Source of the DNA: Lachnospiraceae bacterium | Lineage (GTDB): Bacteria; Bacillota; Clostridia; Lachnospirales; Lachnospiraceae | DNA length: 64,000 nt | Direction: 5' to 3' | NCBI GenBank assembly: GCA_022510745.1 | Contig: JAFLSY010000005.1 | Span: 62,001 to 126,000 of the forward strand | Part shown: positions 27,033 through 35,991 of the stretch, piece after piece | Layout of the letters: every line of letters starts with the position of its first letter | Position numbering within the stretch: position 1 is the first letter of the stretch | Translations under genes and position numbers: made by a program | The notes under the pieces: model-generated | Seen by the model: only the letters and a program-made list of their open reading frames with translations | Told to the model about the DNA's origin: nothing | Databases searched by the model: none

Positions 27033-27824
27033 ATGCAAGTGAGTAAAAACACTGCAGTCTATGTGGGGCAGAACAAGGCAAGCCTGCGCCATATGGAGGA
27101 AGCGCAGCAGAAAAACAGCAGCAAAAGCAGCAGTTACAACGTGGGCCGTATGCTAAACGGACAGGGCGACAGCATTCTCATGAAAAAGCAGCTTGCCCGC
27201 AAGAAAGCATACAAAATTGTAGGAGATACTTTTGCGTCCGAAAGACAGCTGGATGCAGAGCAGGAGGCACGCAGGGAAAGGCAGCAGGCGATCATCTCGG
27301 AAAAGCGGGATTTAAAAGAGCTCATGGCGGCTTATGAGGATATGCCAGAAGAGGAAATGACCGAGGAGATGCAGGCTGAAAAGGCACAGGCGCTGAGCGA
27401 GTACCAAAAACAGCTCGATGCGCTGGATACCGAAATGACAAATCTTCATAGAGCTCTTCATGATACCGAACAGGGGAGATTGGAGAAATCTCCTATGCTG
27501 GATGCCCAGGAAATGGCGGATGAGATTCTGGAGGAAGCCAGCAAAGAAATCATCGGTATGGCATGGCAGGAGGCCAAGGACCATATCGACGAGGAGCAGA
27601 AGAAGAGAGAAGAACAGGCGGAGAAGGCTGCCGAGAAGAAGGAAGAGCTGGAAGAGAAGCTGGAGAAGGCAAAGGAAGATCGCGAGGAAGCGGAGGAATT
27701 GGCCGAAGCTATCAAGGAAGCTACCTCTATGGACGATGTAAAGCGGGAGATCAACGACATGTTAGAAAAGATGAAGTTGATCGAGGAAGATATTAAAGGC
27801 GCAAAAGTGGATGAAATGCTATAA
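27033..27824 (+). CDS. Coiled-coil hypothetical protein
   Basis: 263 residues, function unrecognised. A strong AAGGAGG site precedes the ATG. The N-terminus MQVSKNTAVYVGQNKASLRH is followed by a Ser/Lys stretch and then almost continuous charged coiled coil (about 55-255), very rich in Glu, Lys and Ala (EEQKKREEQAEKAAEKKEEL). No signal peptide or membrane helix. The antisense open frames here arise from this biased composition. A terminator follows directly, so it is probably a single-gene unit. Confidence 0.78.
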   Translation: MQVSKNTAVYVGQNKASLRHMEEAQQKNSSKSSSYNVGRMLNGQGDSILMKKQLARKKAYKIVGDTFASERQLDAEQEARRERQQAIISEKRDLKELMAAYEDMPEEEMTEEMQAEKAQALSEYQKQLDALDTEMTNLHRALHDTEQGRLEKSPMLDAQEMADEILEEASKEIIGMAWQEAKDHIDEEQKKREEQAEKAAEKKEELEEKLEKAKEDREEAEELAEAIKEATSMDDVKREINDMLEKMKLIEEDIKGAKVDEML

Positions 27825-27830
27825 AAAAAG

Positions 27831-27866
27831 GATGCCCAAAGAAGTTCTTTGAGGCATCTTTTTTTA
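27831..27866 (+). terminator. Terminator after the coiled-coil gene
   Basis: Stem of about 13 bp (GATGCC...GGCATC outer arms, one bulge), short loop, then seven T. Confidence 0.88.
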
Positions 27867-27938
27867 TGCCCAGAAAGGTATAAAACACATCAAATTGGCA
27901 AATAATTATAAATAGTTCCCGTGAATTTTATAAAAACT

Positions 27939-27965
27939 TTAGCACTCAACGATTGACAGTGCTAA
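27939..27965. promoter_or_regulatory. CIRCE operator (HrcA site)
   Basis: TTAGCACTC, 9-bp spacer, CAGTGCTAA: matches CIRCE (TTAGCACTC-N9-GAGTGCTAA) with one mismatch. It covers the -35 of the Hsp20 promoter, so HrcA binding would block polymerase. Confidence 0.92.
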
Positions 27966-27981
27966 CAATATGTGTTATATT
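27953..27981 (+). promoter_or_regulatory. Promoter of hsp20 overlapped by CIRCE
   Basis: TTGACA (27953-27958), 17-bp spacer, TATATT (27976-27981). The -35 lies inside CIRCE. Confidence 0.85.
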
Positions 27982-28048
27982 ACATCTAGAACAAATAAGG
28001 CAGTGCCGTATGGAACTTACGGCAGAGTGTAGAATGGAGGAATGGATT

Positions 28049-28510
28049 ATGATGTTACCCAGCATTTTTGGAGAAAGTTTATTTGACGATTGGTTTGATT
28101 TCCCGTTTGGGAGAGATTTCTGGAGGGAGCGTTCTTCGGCTGACAAGAATCCCCTGTATGCGAATGCCAAGAATTTGATGAAAACGGATGTTAAAGAGAA
28201 TGATAATGGTTATGAAGTGGCCATCGACCTGCCCGGCTTTAAGCGGGATGAGATCACAGCCAACTTGGAAAACGGTTATCTGATGGTCACTGCTTCCAAG
28301 AGTGAGAATAAAGACGAAAAGGACGAGGAAGGCAGATACATCCGCAGGGAGCGCTATGCGGGCAGCTGCAGCAGGAGCTTCTATGTGGGCGACACCGTTA
28401 CGGAGGATGAGATTCATGCCAAATATGAGGACGGTATCTTAAAGCTGACCTTCCCTAAGAAGGAAACTAAGCAGGTAGAGCAGAAAAAGTTTATTGCCAT
28501 TGAAGGCTAG
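28049..28510 (+). CDS. hsp20: Hsp20/alpha-crystallin small heat-shock protein
   Basis: ATP-independent holdase chaperone. The ATG at 28049 has GGAGG 8 nt upstream; the open frame extends further upstream through the promoter, so the longer start is rejected. There are 153 residues. The N-terminal arm is aromatic (FDDWFDFPFGRDFW). The alpha-crystallin domain runs from about 45 to 150 with VKENDNGYEVAIDLPGFKRD and the conserved ending YEDGILKLTFPKKE (consensus xxGVLxxxxPK). CIRCE control at an hsp20 gene is less usual than at groE or dnaK. Confidence 0.93.
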   Translation: MMLPSIFGESLFDDWFDFPFGRDFWRERSSADKNPLYANAKNLMKTDVKENDNGYEVAIDLPGFKRDEITANLENGYLMVTASKSENKDEKDEEGRYIRRERYAGSCSRSFYVGDTVTEDEIHAKYEDGILKLTFPKKETKQVEQKKFIAIEG

Positions 28511-28549
28511 TCAAGCATTGCCAAAAAATCAACTGTGCAGCGTAGAGAG

Positions 28550-28585
28550 AAAGCCATCGACGGTTTGGGCCGCCGATGGCTTTTA
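28550..28585. terminator. Bidirectional terminator between hsp20 and degV
   Basis: Stem AAGCCATCG.../...CGATGGCTT with T-rich flank on the plus side and A-run on the other, serving both convergent genes. Confidence 0.8.
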
Positions 28586-28591
28586 GCGTAA

Positions 28592-29488
28592 TCACAAGGA
28601 TTTCAGCCGGTTATTACCCGGTTTTATCTTTCCGTAATATAGAACGCCCAGAGCACCCGGGCCCGCGTGAGTACCGATACTGGGACTGATGTCATTGATG
28701 ATCATATTGGTAAAAGATGTTTCCTGCTGGAGCAAACCCGCGAGAAAATGTGCATCTTCCAGACAATTACCGTGCACAATACCCACCGGCAGAGAATAGT
28801 CCGTATTTTCCTCTAAGGAGGCGGTCATGCGATTTACCAACTCATGTATGGATTTCTTTCTGCCGTGAGCAGTTCCCGATGGTACAAGTGCACCGGCCGC
28901 ATTCACATAGAGCAGGGGCTTTAAATTCAGAGCGCTGCCTACGATAGCAGTGGCCTTACTGACCCGGCCGCCTCTTTGTAAATGAAATAAGTCGTTTACA
29001 GTAAAGTGGACATTAATATGATGTTTGAATTCTTCCATTGCAGCGACAACTTCATCATAGGAGGCGCCACGGTCCCTTAAATCGTTGGCGTGAATGACCA
29101 TAATGGACTCGCCCAGTGAAACATTGAGAGAGTCAATGACGGTAATTCTAGCATCGGGATACTCTTCCAACAGTTCTTTTGCCACCATGCATACATTATT
29201 ATAGCTGCCGCTCAATGCGGAAGAAAATCCTATGTGAATAATATCCAGTCCGTTATTTAACAAGGCCCGGAATTTATCTTCTATGACAGCGGGATTGTTG
29301 GCCTGAGAAGTAGGAAGTTCGCCGTCACGCATACGCTTGTAAAATTCTTCAGGGGTCATATTTAGTTCATCGCCATATACGGTATCCCCAAAAGAATAAT
29401 ATTGGGGAATAATGGTTGTCTGTAGTCTCTTAATGTATTCTGCAGGTAAATCGGAATTGGAATCCGTGGTAATACAATAATTTCTCAT
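28592..29488 (-). CDS. DegV family fatty-acid-binding protein
   Basis: FakB-type protein that presents a bound fatty acid to the kinase FakA for phospholipid synthesis. It has 298 residues and an AGAAAGG site upstream of the start. The DegV fold signature is seen in TTDSNSDLPAEY near the start, GELPTSQANN, FSSALSGSYNN (lipid-carboxylate region) and LQRGGRVSKATAIVG. It is transcribed opposite to its neighbours. A stand-alone FakA middle-domain fragment is encoded elsewhere in the window (60152-60403) but no complete FakA. Confidence 0.93.
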   Translation of the reverse strand: MRNYCITTDSNSDLPAEYIKRLQTTIIPQYYSFGDTVYGDELNMTPEEFYKRMRDGELPTSQANNPAVIEDKFRALLNNGLDIIHIGFSSALSGSYNNVCMVAKELLEEYPDARITVIDSLNVSLGESIMVIHANDLRDRGASYDEVVAAMEEFKHHINVHFTVNDLFHLQRGGRVSKATAIVGSALNLKPLLYVNAAGALVPSGTAHGRKKSIHELVNRMTASLEENTDYSLPVGIVHGNCLEDAHFLAGLLQQETSFTNMIINDISPSIGTHAGPGALGVLYYGKIKPGNNRLKSL

Positions 29489-29660
29489 CCATTTAATACC
29501 TTTCTGATCTGCAGTCTATATAATAAATCAGAAATGAGTATAGCACAAAATAATTTTGGATGCAAACCCAAATAAAAAACCTGAAAAATATTGACTTTGC
29601 ATGAATAAGGCAGGAAAATAAAAGAAGAAATGCCATATTCGGAAAAGGGAGGCAGTTTCC

Positions 29661-30569
29661 TTGATATACACGATTACATTCAATCCTGCATTGGACTATA
29701 TAGTATCAGTGGATGATTTTAAGATGGGTATGACCAACCGCACGAGCAAAGAACTTTTGCTGGCCGGAGGGAAGGGCATCAATGTTTCCATCATGTTAAA
29801 GAACCTGGGACAGGAAAGTACCGCATTGGGCTTTATTGCGGGTTTTACGGGAGAAGAAATCCGGCGCAGCTTAGAACGGCAGGGATGTCGGACGGAGTTT
29901 ATCACCATACCTGAGGGTTTATCCCGTATCAATGTCAAATTAAAAAATATAGAGGGAACGGAGATCAACGGCAGAGGACCGGATATTGATGAAGAAAGCT
30001 TGAATAAGCTTATGGCGAGACTGGATAAGCTGGTAAAGGGAGATGTGCTGGTACTGGCCGGGAGCATTCCGGCCTCCGTACCTGCTTCCATTTATCAGGA
30101 TATCTGTAAGCGGCTGGCAGGCAGAGGAATTACCGTTGCGGTGGATGCCGCGGGGGAGCTGCTGTTAAATGTGCTTAAGTTAAACCCTTTCCTGATCAAA
30201 CCCAATATCCATGAGCTGGGAGGGATCTTCGGGGTGAACTTAAAGGCGGCAGAGGATGTGATACCCTATGCCAAGAAACTGCAGGAGAAAGGCGCAAAAA
30301 ACGTGCTGGTATCCATGGCCGGGAAAGGCGCTGTTTTAGTGGCTGAGAGCGGAGAAGTATTCATGAGTCCGGCGCCGGAAGGAAAGCTGGTAAATTCTGT
30401 AGGTGCAGGGGACTCCATGGTGGCCGGTTTTTTGACCGGTTTTCTGGAGAGCGGAGACTATAAAAAGGCTTTTAAAATGGGAGTGGCAGCAGGCAGCGCC
30501 AGCGCCTTTTCGGAACAATTTGCTGCAAAAGAAGAAGTGGAAAGGCTTTTGAAGAAAATAGAAATATAA
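29661..30569 (+). CDS. fruK: 1-phosphofructokinase (PfkB family)
   Basis: Phosphorylates fructose 1-phosphate to fructose 1,6-bisphosphate. It has 302 residues with a TTG start 8 nt after AAGGGAGG. The N-terminus YTITFNPALDYIV and AGGKGINVSIMLKNLG are the sugar-binding region; the C-terminal PfkB signature NSVGAGDSMVAGFLTG holds the catalytic Asp. It precedes PTS Enzyme I by 29 bp, which supports a role in PTS-fed fructose use. A tagatose-6-phosphate kinase is the main alternative. No fructose permease or HPr gene is here. Confidence 0.88.
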   Translation: MIYTITFNPALDYIVSVDDFKMGMTNRTSKELLLAGGKGINVSIMLKNLGQESTALGFIAGFTGEEIRRSLERQGCRTEFITIPEGLSRINVKLKNIEGTEINGRGPDIDEESLNKLMARLDKLVKGDVLVLAGSIPASVPASIYQDICKRLAGRGITVAVDAAGELLLNVLKLNPFLIKPNIHELGGIFGVNLKAAEDVIPYAKKLQEKGAKNVLVSMAGKGAVLVAESGEVFMSPAPEGKLVNSVGAGDSMVAGFLTGFLESGDYKKAFKMGVAAGSASAFSEQFAAKEEVERLLKKIEI

Positions 30570-30598
30570 GAATCAGCCGGGGGAAAGGAGCATCCGCT

Positions 30599-32230
30599 AT
30601 GCTGACATTTCAAGGAAAAAGCGTTATAAATAAGACAGCAATAGGGAAAATTTTTGTCTATAAAAGGGAAGAACGACAGGTAATACAGAGCAAGGTGTCG
30701 GATATAAGTGCGGAACTCGCACGGTTTCATAGTGCCAGAGAAGAAGCGATTGTCGAGCTGCGGCATCTGTACGGGGAGTCTGCTAAAACCGTCGGAGAAT
30801 CCGGTGCTGCTATCTTTGAAATGTACCGGATCATGTTGGAAGATGTGAGTTTTATAGAGGCTGTTGAGAATATCATAGCGGCCGAGTCCATAAATGCCGA
30901 GTATGGCATAGCAGCGGTTTCCGACCGTTTTCAAGATATGTTTTCGGGTATGGAAGACGCTTACATGCGGGAGAGGGCGGCGGATGTAAAAGCTGTTTCA
31001 AAGCGGATGCTGCGTATCTTAAGCGGAGATACCGGCGGTATGCCGGAACTTGCAGAACCGGTGATCATTGTGGCCGAGGATTTGACACCCGGGGAAACAG
31101 TACAGCTTCCAAAAGAAAAGGTATTGGCATTTGTGACGGTGCAGGGTTCCCCTAATTCCCATACTGCAATTCTGGCAAGGACCATGAATATTCCCGCATT
31201 GGTGAGAACGCCCCTTCCTTTGGATGATGCCATAGACGGCAAACTGGGGGTAATTGATGGGGAAAATGGCCTGCTCTATGTGGAGCCTGAGGAAGAAATC
31301 CTTACCGCCATAGAGGCACGCAGAGAAGCAGAGGAGGAGAAAAGGCAGCAGTTTCTGTCCCTGAGGGGACGGGAAAGCGTCACTTTGGACGGCAGAAAAA
31401 TAAACCTGTTTGCGAATATCGGAAACAGTGAAGATCTGCCTATGGTACTTGAGAACGATGCCGAGGGTATTGGCCTGTTGCGCAGTGAGTTCCTATATTT
31501 AGGAAAGAAGGATTATCCAACGGAGGAAGAGCAGTTTGCGGTTTATAAGACCGTGGCTGAAACCATGGTCGACAAGCCGGTTATCATCCGTACACTGGAT
31601 ATCGGAGATGACAAGCAGGCGGACTATTTTAAACTGCCGAAGGAAGAAAATCCCGCCATGGGGCTGCGGGGAATCCGTATTTGCCTGACCCGGCCGGAAG
31701 TATTTAAGACCCAGCTGCGGGCAATTTTCAGAGCCGGGACCTATGGCAATATTGCGATTATGTACCCTATGATCACTTCAATGGAAGAGATAAGGCGTAT
31801 CAAGGAGATTGTGTCCGAAGTAAAGGCGGAGTTAAAAGGAGAAGGGATTCCATATAAAGAATTGAAACAGGGCATTATGATAGAAACCCCGGCAGCAGCA
31901 ATAATTAGTAACGAACTGGCAAAAGAAGTGGATTTTTTCAGCATTGGAACCAATGATCTGACTCAGTATACGCTGGCCATTGACAGGCAGAACCCGGAAT
32001 TGGATGCATTTTATGATGCGCACCATCCCGCCATTCTGAAAATGATTCAGACGGTGGTGGAGAATGCGCACAAGGCCGGTATCCGGGTGGGTATCTGTGG
32101 AGAACTGGGTGCGGATACTTCTTTGATGCAAGATTTCCTGCAAATTGGAGTGGATGAGCTGTCCGTATCTCCAAGCCGGATTCTGCCATTGCGGAAAATG
32201 ATACGGGAAAGCGGCGTGGATAAGCGCTAA
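30599..32230 (+). CDS. ptsI: PTS system Enzyme I (phosphoenolpyruvate-protein phosphotransferase)
   Basis: First phosphotransfer step of the sugar PTS: takes phosphate from PEP onto a His and passes it to HPr. It has 543 residues. The phosphohistidine region is GSPNSHTAILAR (about 188-199). The C-terminal PEP-binding barrel has GIGLLRSEFLYL, ENPAMGLRGIRICL, the Mg2+/PEP segment FFSIGTNDLTQYTLAIDRQN and the active Cys in RVGICGELGAD. Slightly shorter than the common 570 residues. It is in one unit with fruK; HPr must be encoded elsewhere. Confidence 0.96.
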   Translation: MLTFQGKSVINKTAIGKIFVYKREERQVIQSKVSDISAELARFHSAREEAIVELRHLYGESAKTVGESGAAIFEMYRIMLEDVSFIEAVENIIAAESINAEYGIAAVSDRFQDMFSGMEDAYMRERAADVKAVSKRMLRILSGDTGGMPELAEPVIIVAEDLTPGETVQLPKEKVLAFVTVQGSPNSHTAILARTMNIPALVRTPLPLDDAIDGKLGVIDGENGLLYVEPEEEILTAIEARREAEEEKRQQFLSLRGRESVTLDGRKINLFANIGNSEDLPMVLENDAEGIGLLRSEFLYLGKKDYPTEEEQFAVYKTVAETMVDKPVIIRTLDIGDDKQADYFKLPKEENPAMGLRGIRICLTRPEVFKTQLRAIFRAGTYGNIAIMYPMITSMEEIRRIKEIVSEVKAELKGEGIPYKELKQGIMIETPAAAIISNELAKEVDFFSIGTNDLTQYTLAIDRQNPELDAFYDAHHPAILKMIQTVVENAHKAGIRVGICGELGADTSLMQDFLQIGVDELSVSPSRILPLRKMIRESGVDKR

Positions 32231-32396
32231 ATCAGCCTCAGGCAGATTCCGATAGCGGTATCGTGCATAAATTCTGTCATTATTTGAGAAAAAGTGCGAA
32301 ATTTTTTGTAGCGATATCTTATATTCTCCTGTATAGTAAAATTGTTGGTAACTGGTATTTTTTCAAATCATAGAATACCTAAGAGCCAAACATTTT

Positions 32397-33332
32397 ATGA
32401 AGGAGGAAAAAGAAGTGAAGACAAAAGACGTTTATTTTAAGACAATGATCTTTGTCTGGCTGAAGCTCGCACTGGGAGGTGCAATGTTCTTGATTTCCCT
32501 GATATTGCTGGCTATCTGTTTAGGGCTTGGCAGCTTGGGAAGCGGAGATGGTATCATCATAGCTTTTTTTATCTGGCTGATACTGGTTGCTGCCATGTAC
32601 GGTATAGTAAACAGGTATGTGGGCTATATGCTGAAGGCGGGTCATGTGGCCATGGTAACGACTGCCGTAACCACCGGAACCCTGCCGGAGAATCAGCTGC
32701 AGGCGGCAACGGCTATGATCAAAGAACGTTTCGTAACCGCCAATGTGTACTTCGTAGTTGACAGACTGGTAAGCGGTGCTGTCAGCCAGCTGCAGAGAGG
32801 ATTACAGAAGATAGATGATCTGCTGGGCAAGATTCCCGGCGTCAGCTTGATCGTATCCTTTGCACAGCTGTTTGTGCAGATTGCACTGGGCTATGTAGAT
32901 GAGTGCTGTCTGGGCTATACCTTTTTACATAGGGAGCAGTCGGCATTTAAGAGTGCGGCAGACGGCGTAGTGATCTATTTCCAGAACTGGAAGAAATTGT
33001 TAAAGGATGCAGCCATCATGGCATTGATTGTTATGGGCGTTTCTTTCCTGACATGGCTTTTACCTTTCCTGCTGTTCACCGCAATTTTTGCAGCTTTTGG
33101 TATTCACTGGGTATTTGCGCTGATCATCGGCGTTATTATTTCTGCTGTTATCAAGAGTGCATTTATTGACAGCTGGATGATGGTAAAAATGATGGTTTCC
33201 TACATGGAGGTAGCGCCTACCACCCAGATTACTTTTGACTTGTATGATAAACTCTGCAAACTTTCCGGTAAATTCAAGAGCCTTTTCGAGAAAGGCCAGC
33301 AGGAGCAGCAGCCCTATGGTGCACAGATGTAA
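32397..33332 (+). CDS. Polytopic membrane protein, unknown function
   Basis: 311 residues, with a consensus GAAGGAGG upstream region overlapping the start. Membrane segments are predicted at about 20-45, 52-72, 145-165, 205-228 and 230-255. No known motif is recognised; YVDECCLGYTFLHREQSAFKSAADG near the middle looks conserved-like, and the C-terminus is Gln-rich (KGQQEQQPYGAQM). It lies alone between ptsI and a terminator. Confidence 0.78.
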   Translation: MKEEKEVKTKDVYFKTMIFVWLKLALGGAMFLISLILLAICLGLGSLGSGDGIIIAFFIWLILVAAMYGIVNRYVGYMLKAGHVAMVTTAVTTGTLPENQLQAATAMIKERFVTANVYFVVDRLVSGAVSQLQRGLQKIDDLLGKIPGVSLIVSFAQLFVQIALGYVDECCLGYTFLHREQSAFKSAADGVVIYFQNWKKLLKDAAIMALIVMGVSFLTWLLPFLLFTAIFAAFGIHWVFALIIGVIISAVIKSAFIDSWMMVKMMVSYMEVAPTTQITFDLYDKLCKLSGKFKSLFEKGQQEQQPYGAQM

Positions 33333-33390
33333 GGAGAATAGGTTTTAGCTGACGGCAAACCGGCATTTTAGAAACAAATACCTTAAAAAA

Positions 33391-33430
33391 TAAATGAAAT
33401 AGACCTTAACCGGCCTATTTCATTTTATTT
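33391..33430 (+). terminator. Terminator after the membrane protein
   Basis: Stem AAATGAAATAG/CTATTTCATTT around a short GC-containing loop, then T-rich sequence; could work on both strands. Confidence 0.78.
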
Positions 33431-33508
33431 TACTTTCGTTTCACTCAACTTTATGATATGCTGAGAAAGAGCATGAAGTAAATATGTTAAAGAGCAGGGA
33501 GGACCAAT

Positions 33509-34507
33509 ATGCCAAGATATATAGAAGATGCAGGACTTAACCAACCGATTGATGTAGTCAGCATGCTGATGGAAGATTATATCTATCATCACCGTTTTAT
33601 GCGTACGGACTGGAACGGTGAGCCGGTTTATTGCTGCCGTGACGCACACGGAAAAGAAAGGTATCTGGTATGGTCCTATGCCAGCGGGATTCTGCATTTG
33701 GAGGCATGGGTAAAAGGAGCCTTTGGAAATGAAGCAAATTTAAGCGGAGGAAGCGGGAAAGAATACCGGAAAAGTTTGGAAGAGCTGCTTAAAAAGTTAC
33801 GTGAACATTCGGGAGATACCTCAAATATAGGATATATAGGGGAAGATCCCTTTATACATAAGGAAACAGAGGCGGCAAAACCGATACAATCGGCGCAGCC
33901 CACGTATCAGCAGCCCAAACCGGTGCAGCCTGCGTACCAGCAGCCCAAACCGGTGCAGCCCGTGTACCAGCAGCCCAAACCGGCGCAGCCCACGTACCAG
34001 CAGCCCAAACCGGCACAGCCTGCCTATCAGCAGCCTAAGCCTGCACAGACGATGCCGCAGCAGCCGAGACCGGCACAGCCTGCATACCAGCAATCCCAGC
34101 CGGCACAGGGTATGCCTTACAGACCGCAGGGGACTTCTTACGGAAATGCAGGCGCTCCTTACAATCCTCAGGGAGCATCTCATGGACCTCAGGGAAGCCC
34201 CTATGGATCCCAAGGAAATCCCTATGGACCTCAGGGAAATCCCTATGGCGTACCAAGCAGTCCTTATGGAATACCTGAAGACAATGCGGTCATGGCAGCC
34301 ATGATTATGGGAATCATAGGCATTGTCTTCTCTTTTCTAGTACCTTTTTTGGGCATGATTTTGGGAATTATAGGAAAAAGCAGGAGTCGTATGTCGGATA
34401 CCACTGCGGGCAAAGGCAGAACAGCCAGCATACTTTGTACGGTAGCGATCATCTTAAGTGTTCTGGGATTTTTCATACCCTTCGTTTTCATGTTCAGCCA
34501 GTTTTGA
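33509..34507 (+). CDS. Membrane protein with Pro/Gln tandem repeats and a DUF4190-like end
   Basis: 332 residues. A globular N-terminal domain (about 1-115, with YHHRFMRTDWNGEPVYCC and LVWSYASGILHLEAW) precedes seven 10-residue repeats of the type QPAYQQPKPV (about 130-199). A Gly/Pro/Tyr segment with repeats such as NPYGPQG follows (about 200-255), then two C-terminal membrane helices (MAAMIMGIIGIVFSFLVPFL and ILCTVAIILSVLGFFIPFVF) resembling DUF4190. Function unknown; the repeat region resembles extended linkers used to display or tether a domain. Confidence 0.82.
   Translation: MPRYIEDAGLNQPIDVVSMLMEDYIYHHRFMRTDWNGEPVYCCRDAHGKERYLVWSYASGILHLEAWVKGAFGNEANLSGGSGKEYRKSLEELLKKLREHSGDTSNIGYIGEDPFIHKETEAAKPIQSAQPTYQQPKPVQPAYQQPKPVQPVYQQPKPAQPTYQQPKPAQPAYQQPKPAQTMPQQPRPAQPAYQQSQPAQGMPYRPQGTSYGNAGAPYNPQGASHGPQGSPYGSQGNPYGPQGNPYGVPSSPYGIPEDNAVMAAMIMGIIGIVFSFLVPFLGMILGIIGKSRSRMSDTTAGKGRTASILCTVAIILSVLGFFIPFVFMFSQF
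33896..34105 (+). repeat. Seven 30-bp coding tandem repeats (QPxYQQPKPx)
   Basis: Units start at 33896, 33926, 33956, 33986, 34016, 34046 and 34076. The first five are near identical; unit 6 encodes QTMPQQPRPA and unit 7 QPAYQQSQPA. Near identity suggests recent slippage or unequal crossing-over. Confidence 0.93.
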
Positions 34508-34551
34508 TATAAAATAGATTGACAGGACGTTTTATACGGATAGGAGAAAAA

Positions 34552-35187
34552 ATGAGACTGTTATACGGAACCCGAAATCCGGCGAAGTTAGAGGCCATGC
34601 GTAACCGGTTAGCGGGATTACCTGTAGAGATGATCGGATTGAGTGAAATAGAAGAGGAGACAGGTACTGCCATTACGCAGCCTGCCGAAGATGGAAATAC
34701 CCCGTTAGAAAATGCGAGGCAGAAGGCGAAAGCCTATTATGAAGCGTATAAGATGCCGGTATTTTCCTGTGACAGCGGCTTGTATTGTGAGGAATTGCCC
34801 GATGAACTGCAGCCGGGCGTGCATGTACGCACGGTAGGGGGAAAATACTTGTCCGATGAAGAGATGCAGCAGTATTATGCGGGACTCGCAAGGAAATACG
34901 GGCAATTGACGGCCCGCTATTATAATGCAATTTGTTTAGTCGTGGACGGGTCACATATTTACGAGAGAATGGATGAAAGTCTGGCCAGCGAGGCCTTTAT
35001 CCTGACGGACAGAATACATCCCATAAAAAAGAAAGGATTTCCCTTAGACAGCCTTTCCATACATATTCCTACCGGAAAATATTTCTATGATCTAGAAGAA
35101 GTGGCAGTGAATAAAGTCGCAGTAGAAGACGGATTTCTCCTGTTTTTTAAGGAGATATTGCAAAAGTTTTCCTTGGATAAAGGATGA
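34552..35187 (+). CDS. HAM1/RdgB-like non-canonical purine NTP pyrophosphatase
   Basis: Predicted to hydrolyse ITP/XTP-like nucleotides to the monophosphate. The ATG at 34552 follows AGGAG; the TTG at 34519 is rejected. There are 211 residues. The start MRLLYGTRNPAKLEAM matches the family T/G-N-x-x-K motif, and CDSGLYCEELP contains the catalytic Asp region. The typical SHRxxA end is not visible and the LPG loop is diverged (DELQPGVHVRTVGG), so it belongs to a distant HAM1-like branch. Confidence 0.8.
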   Translation: MRLLYGTRNPAKLEAMRNRLAGLPVEMIGLSEIEEETGTAITQPAEDGNTPLENARQKAKAYYEAYKMPVFSCDSGLYCEELPDELQPGVHVRTVGGKYLSDEEMQQYYAGLARKYGQLTARYYNAICLVVDGSHIYERMDESLASEAFILTDRIHPIKKKGFPLDSLSIHIPTGKYFYDLEEVAVNKVAVEDGFLLFFKEILQKFSLDKG

Positions 35188-35208
35188 AAAAGGAGACAGT
35201 ATATAAAT

Positions 35209-35991
35209 ATGAAGAATTCAACAATAATTGCACTGGCTCTTATAGCTTCACTGGGGCTTAGTGCCTGCGGAGTCGATAATCCATCTGTTCCGCCCATTCT
35301 GGATCAGGTTCCGGCCACAGTACCGGCGGAGGAAGAGGAAACTAATATACCCGAGGAAACGGCTGCAGAGGAGGAGACCGTTCCGGAAGAAACTGTGGAG
35401 GAGCCCATCGAAGAAGAGGAACCGGGTATCGATACCTGGAATCTGGATTATGACAATGCTTTTAGTGACCAATGGGGAGGAGTTGCGCAGGTAGATGCGA
35501 TTCCTTTGGCGGAAGACCCTGATTTAGCCAGATATATTGTCTATTTTGCCATTTCGGACGGAGCCGTTATTCACATTACCTGGGTTGGTCCGGATGGATT
35601 GGGCCGCAGCGGTGCACTTTCTAAAGATAAAGGAACCTTTGTTTTTACCAGTGAAGATTTTAAATACCGTTTTGAATCATGGGGCGGGAAACTGGCCAAG
35701 GGAGATTATCTCTTAAAAGATATCGGGAAGGAATCCATTTTGGAAGAGTGGGATGCGGTTGCAGATACATTTACGGTAGTGGAAGACAGCGAAACCACGT
35801 ATATCGTTCGTTTTGAAGTGACATACAAAGGGAATGGCATTAAGTATCGCGGATATGCCTATTACATCGACAACCTCGAGAAAATGGAATACTATCAGTT
35901 TGCGTATCTCGTAGAAGAGTCCTTGTTCAATGGGGAAGAGGTGCAAGCGATAGTGGGCAGTATTGAATATTATGAGAATGAAAATGAATAA
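35209..35991 (+). CDS. Lipoprotein with acidic linker, unknown function
   Basis: 260 residues, exported and lipid-anchored: signal peptide with lipobox LSAC (Cys about residue 20). A very acidic Glu/Pro/Thr linker spans about 35-80. A soluble domain (about 85-260) contains VAQVDAIPLAEDPDLARYIVYF and YIVRFEVTYKGNGIKYRGYAYY and no recognised family. The end overlaps the start of the serine protease gene, so the two are probably translationally coupled and may act together outside the cell. Confidence 0.82.
   Translation: MKNSTIIALALIASLGLSACGVDNPSVPPILDQVPATVPAEEEETNIPEETAAEEETVPEETVEEPIEEEEPGIDTWNLDYDNAFSDQWGGVAQVDAIPLAEDPDLARYIVYFAISDGAVIHITWVGPDGLGRSGALSKDKGTFVFTSEDFKYRFESWGGKLAKGDYLLKDIGKESILEEWDAVADTFTVVEDSETTYIVRFEVTYKGNGIKYRGYAYYIDNLEKMEYYQFAYLVEESLFNGEEVQAIVGSIEYYENENE

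Noticed and set aside
27458..27796. Open frames on both strands within the coiled-coil gene (Arg-rich and Ser-rich products)
   Set aside because: Explained by the GA-rich sequence coding Glu/Lys coiled coil.
33896..34105. Regular 30-bp repeats resembling a CRISPR array
   Set aside because: Repeats are contiguous without unique spacers and encode an in-frame QPxYQQPKPx peptide in a clear gene.
35963..35991. Possible frameshift joining the lipoprotein and the protease
   Set aside because: The lipoprotein has its own stop and the protease its own start and membrane anchor; overlap is normal coupling.
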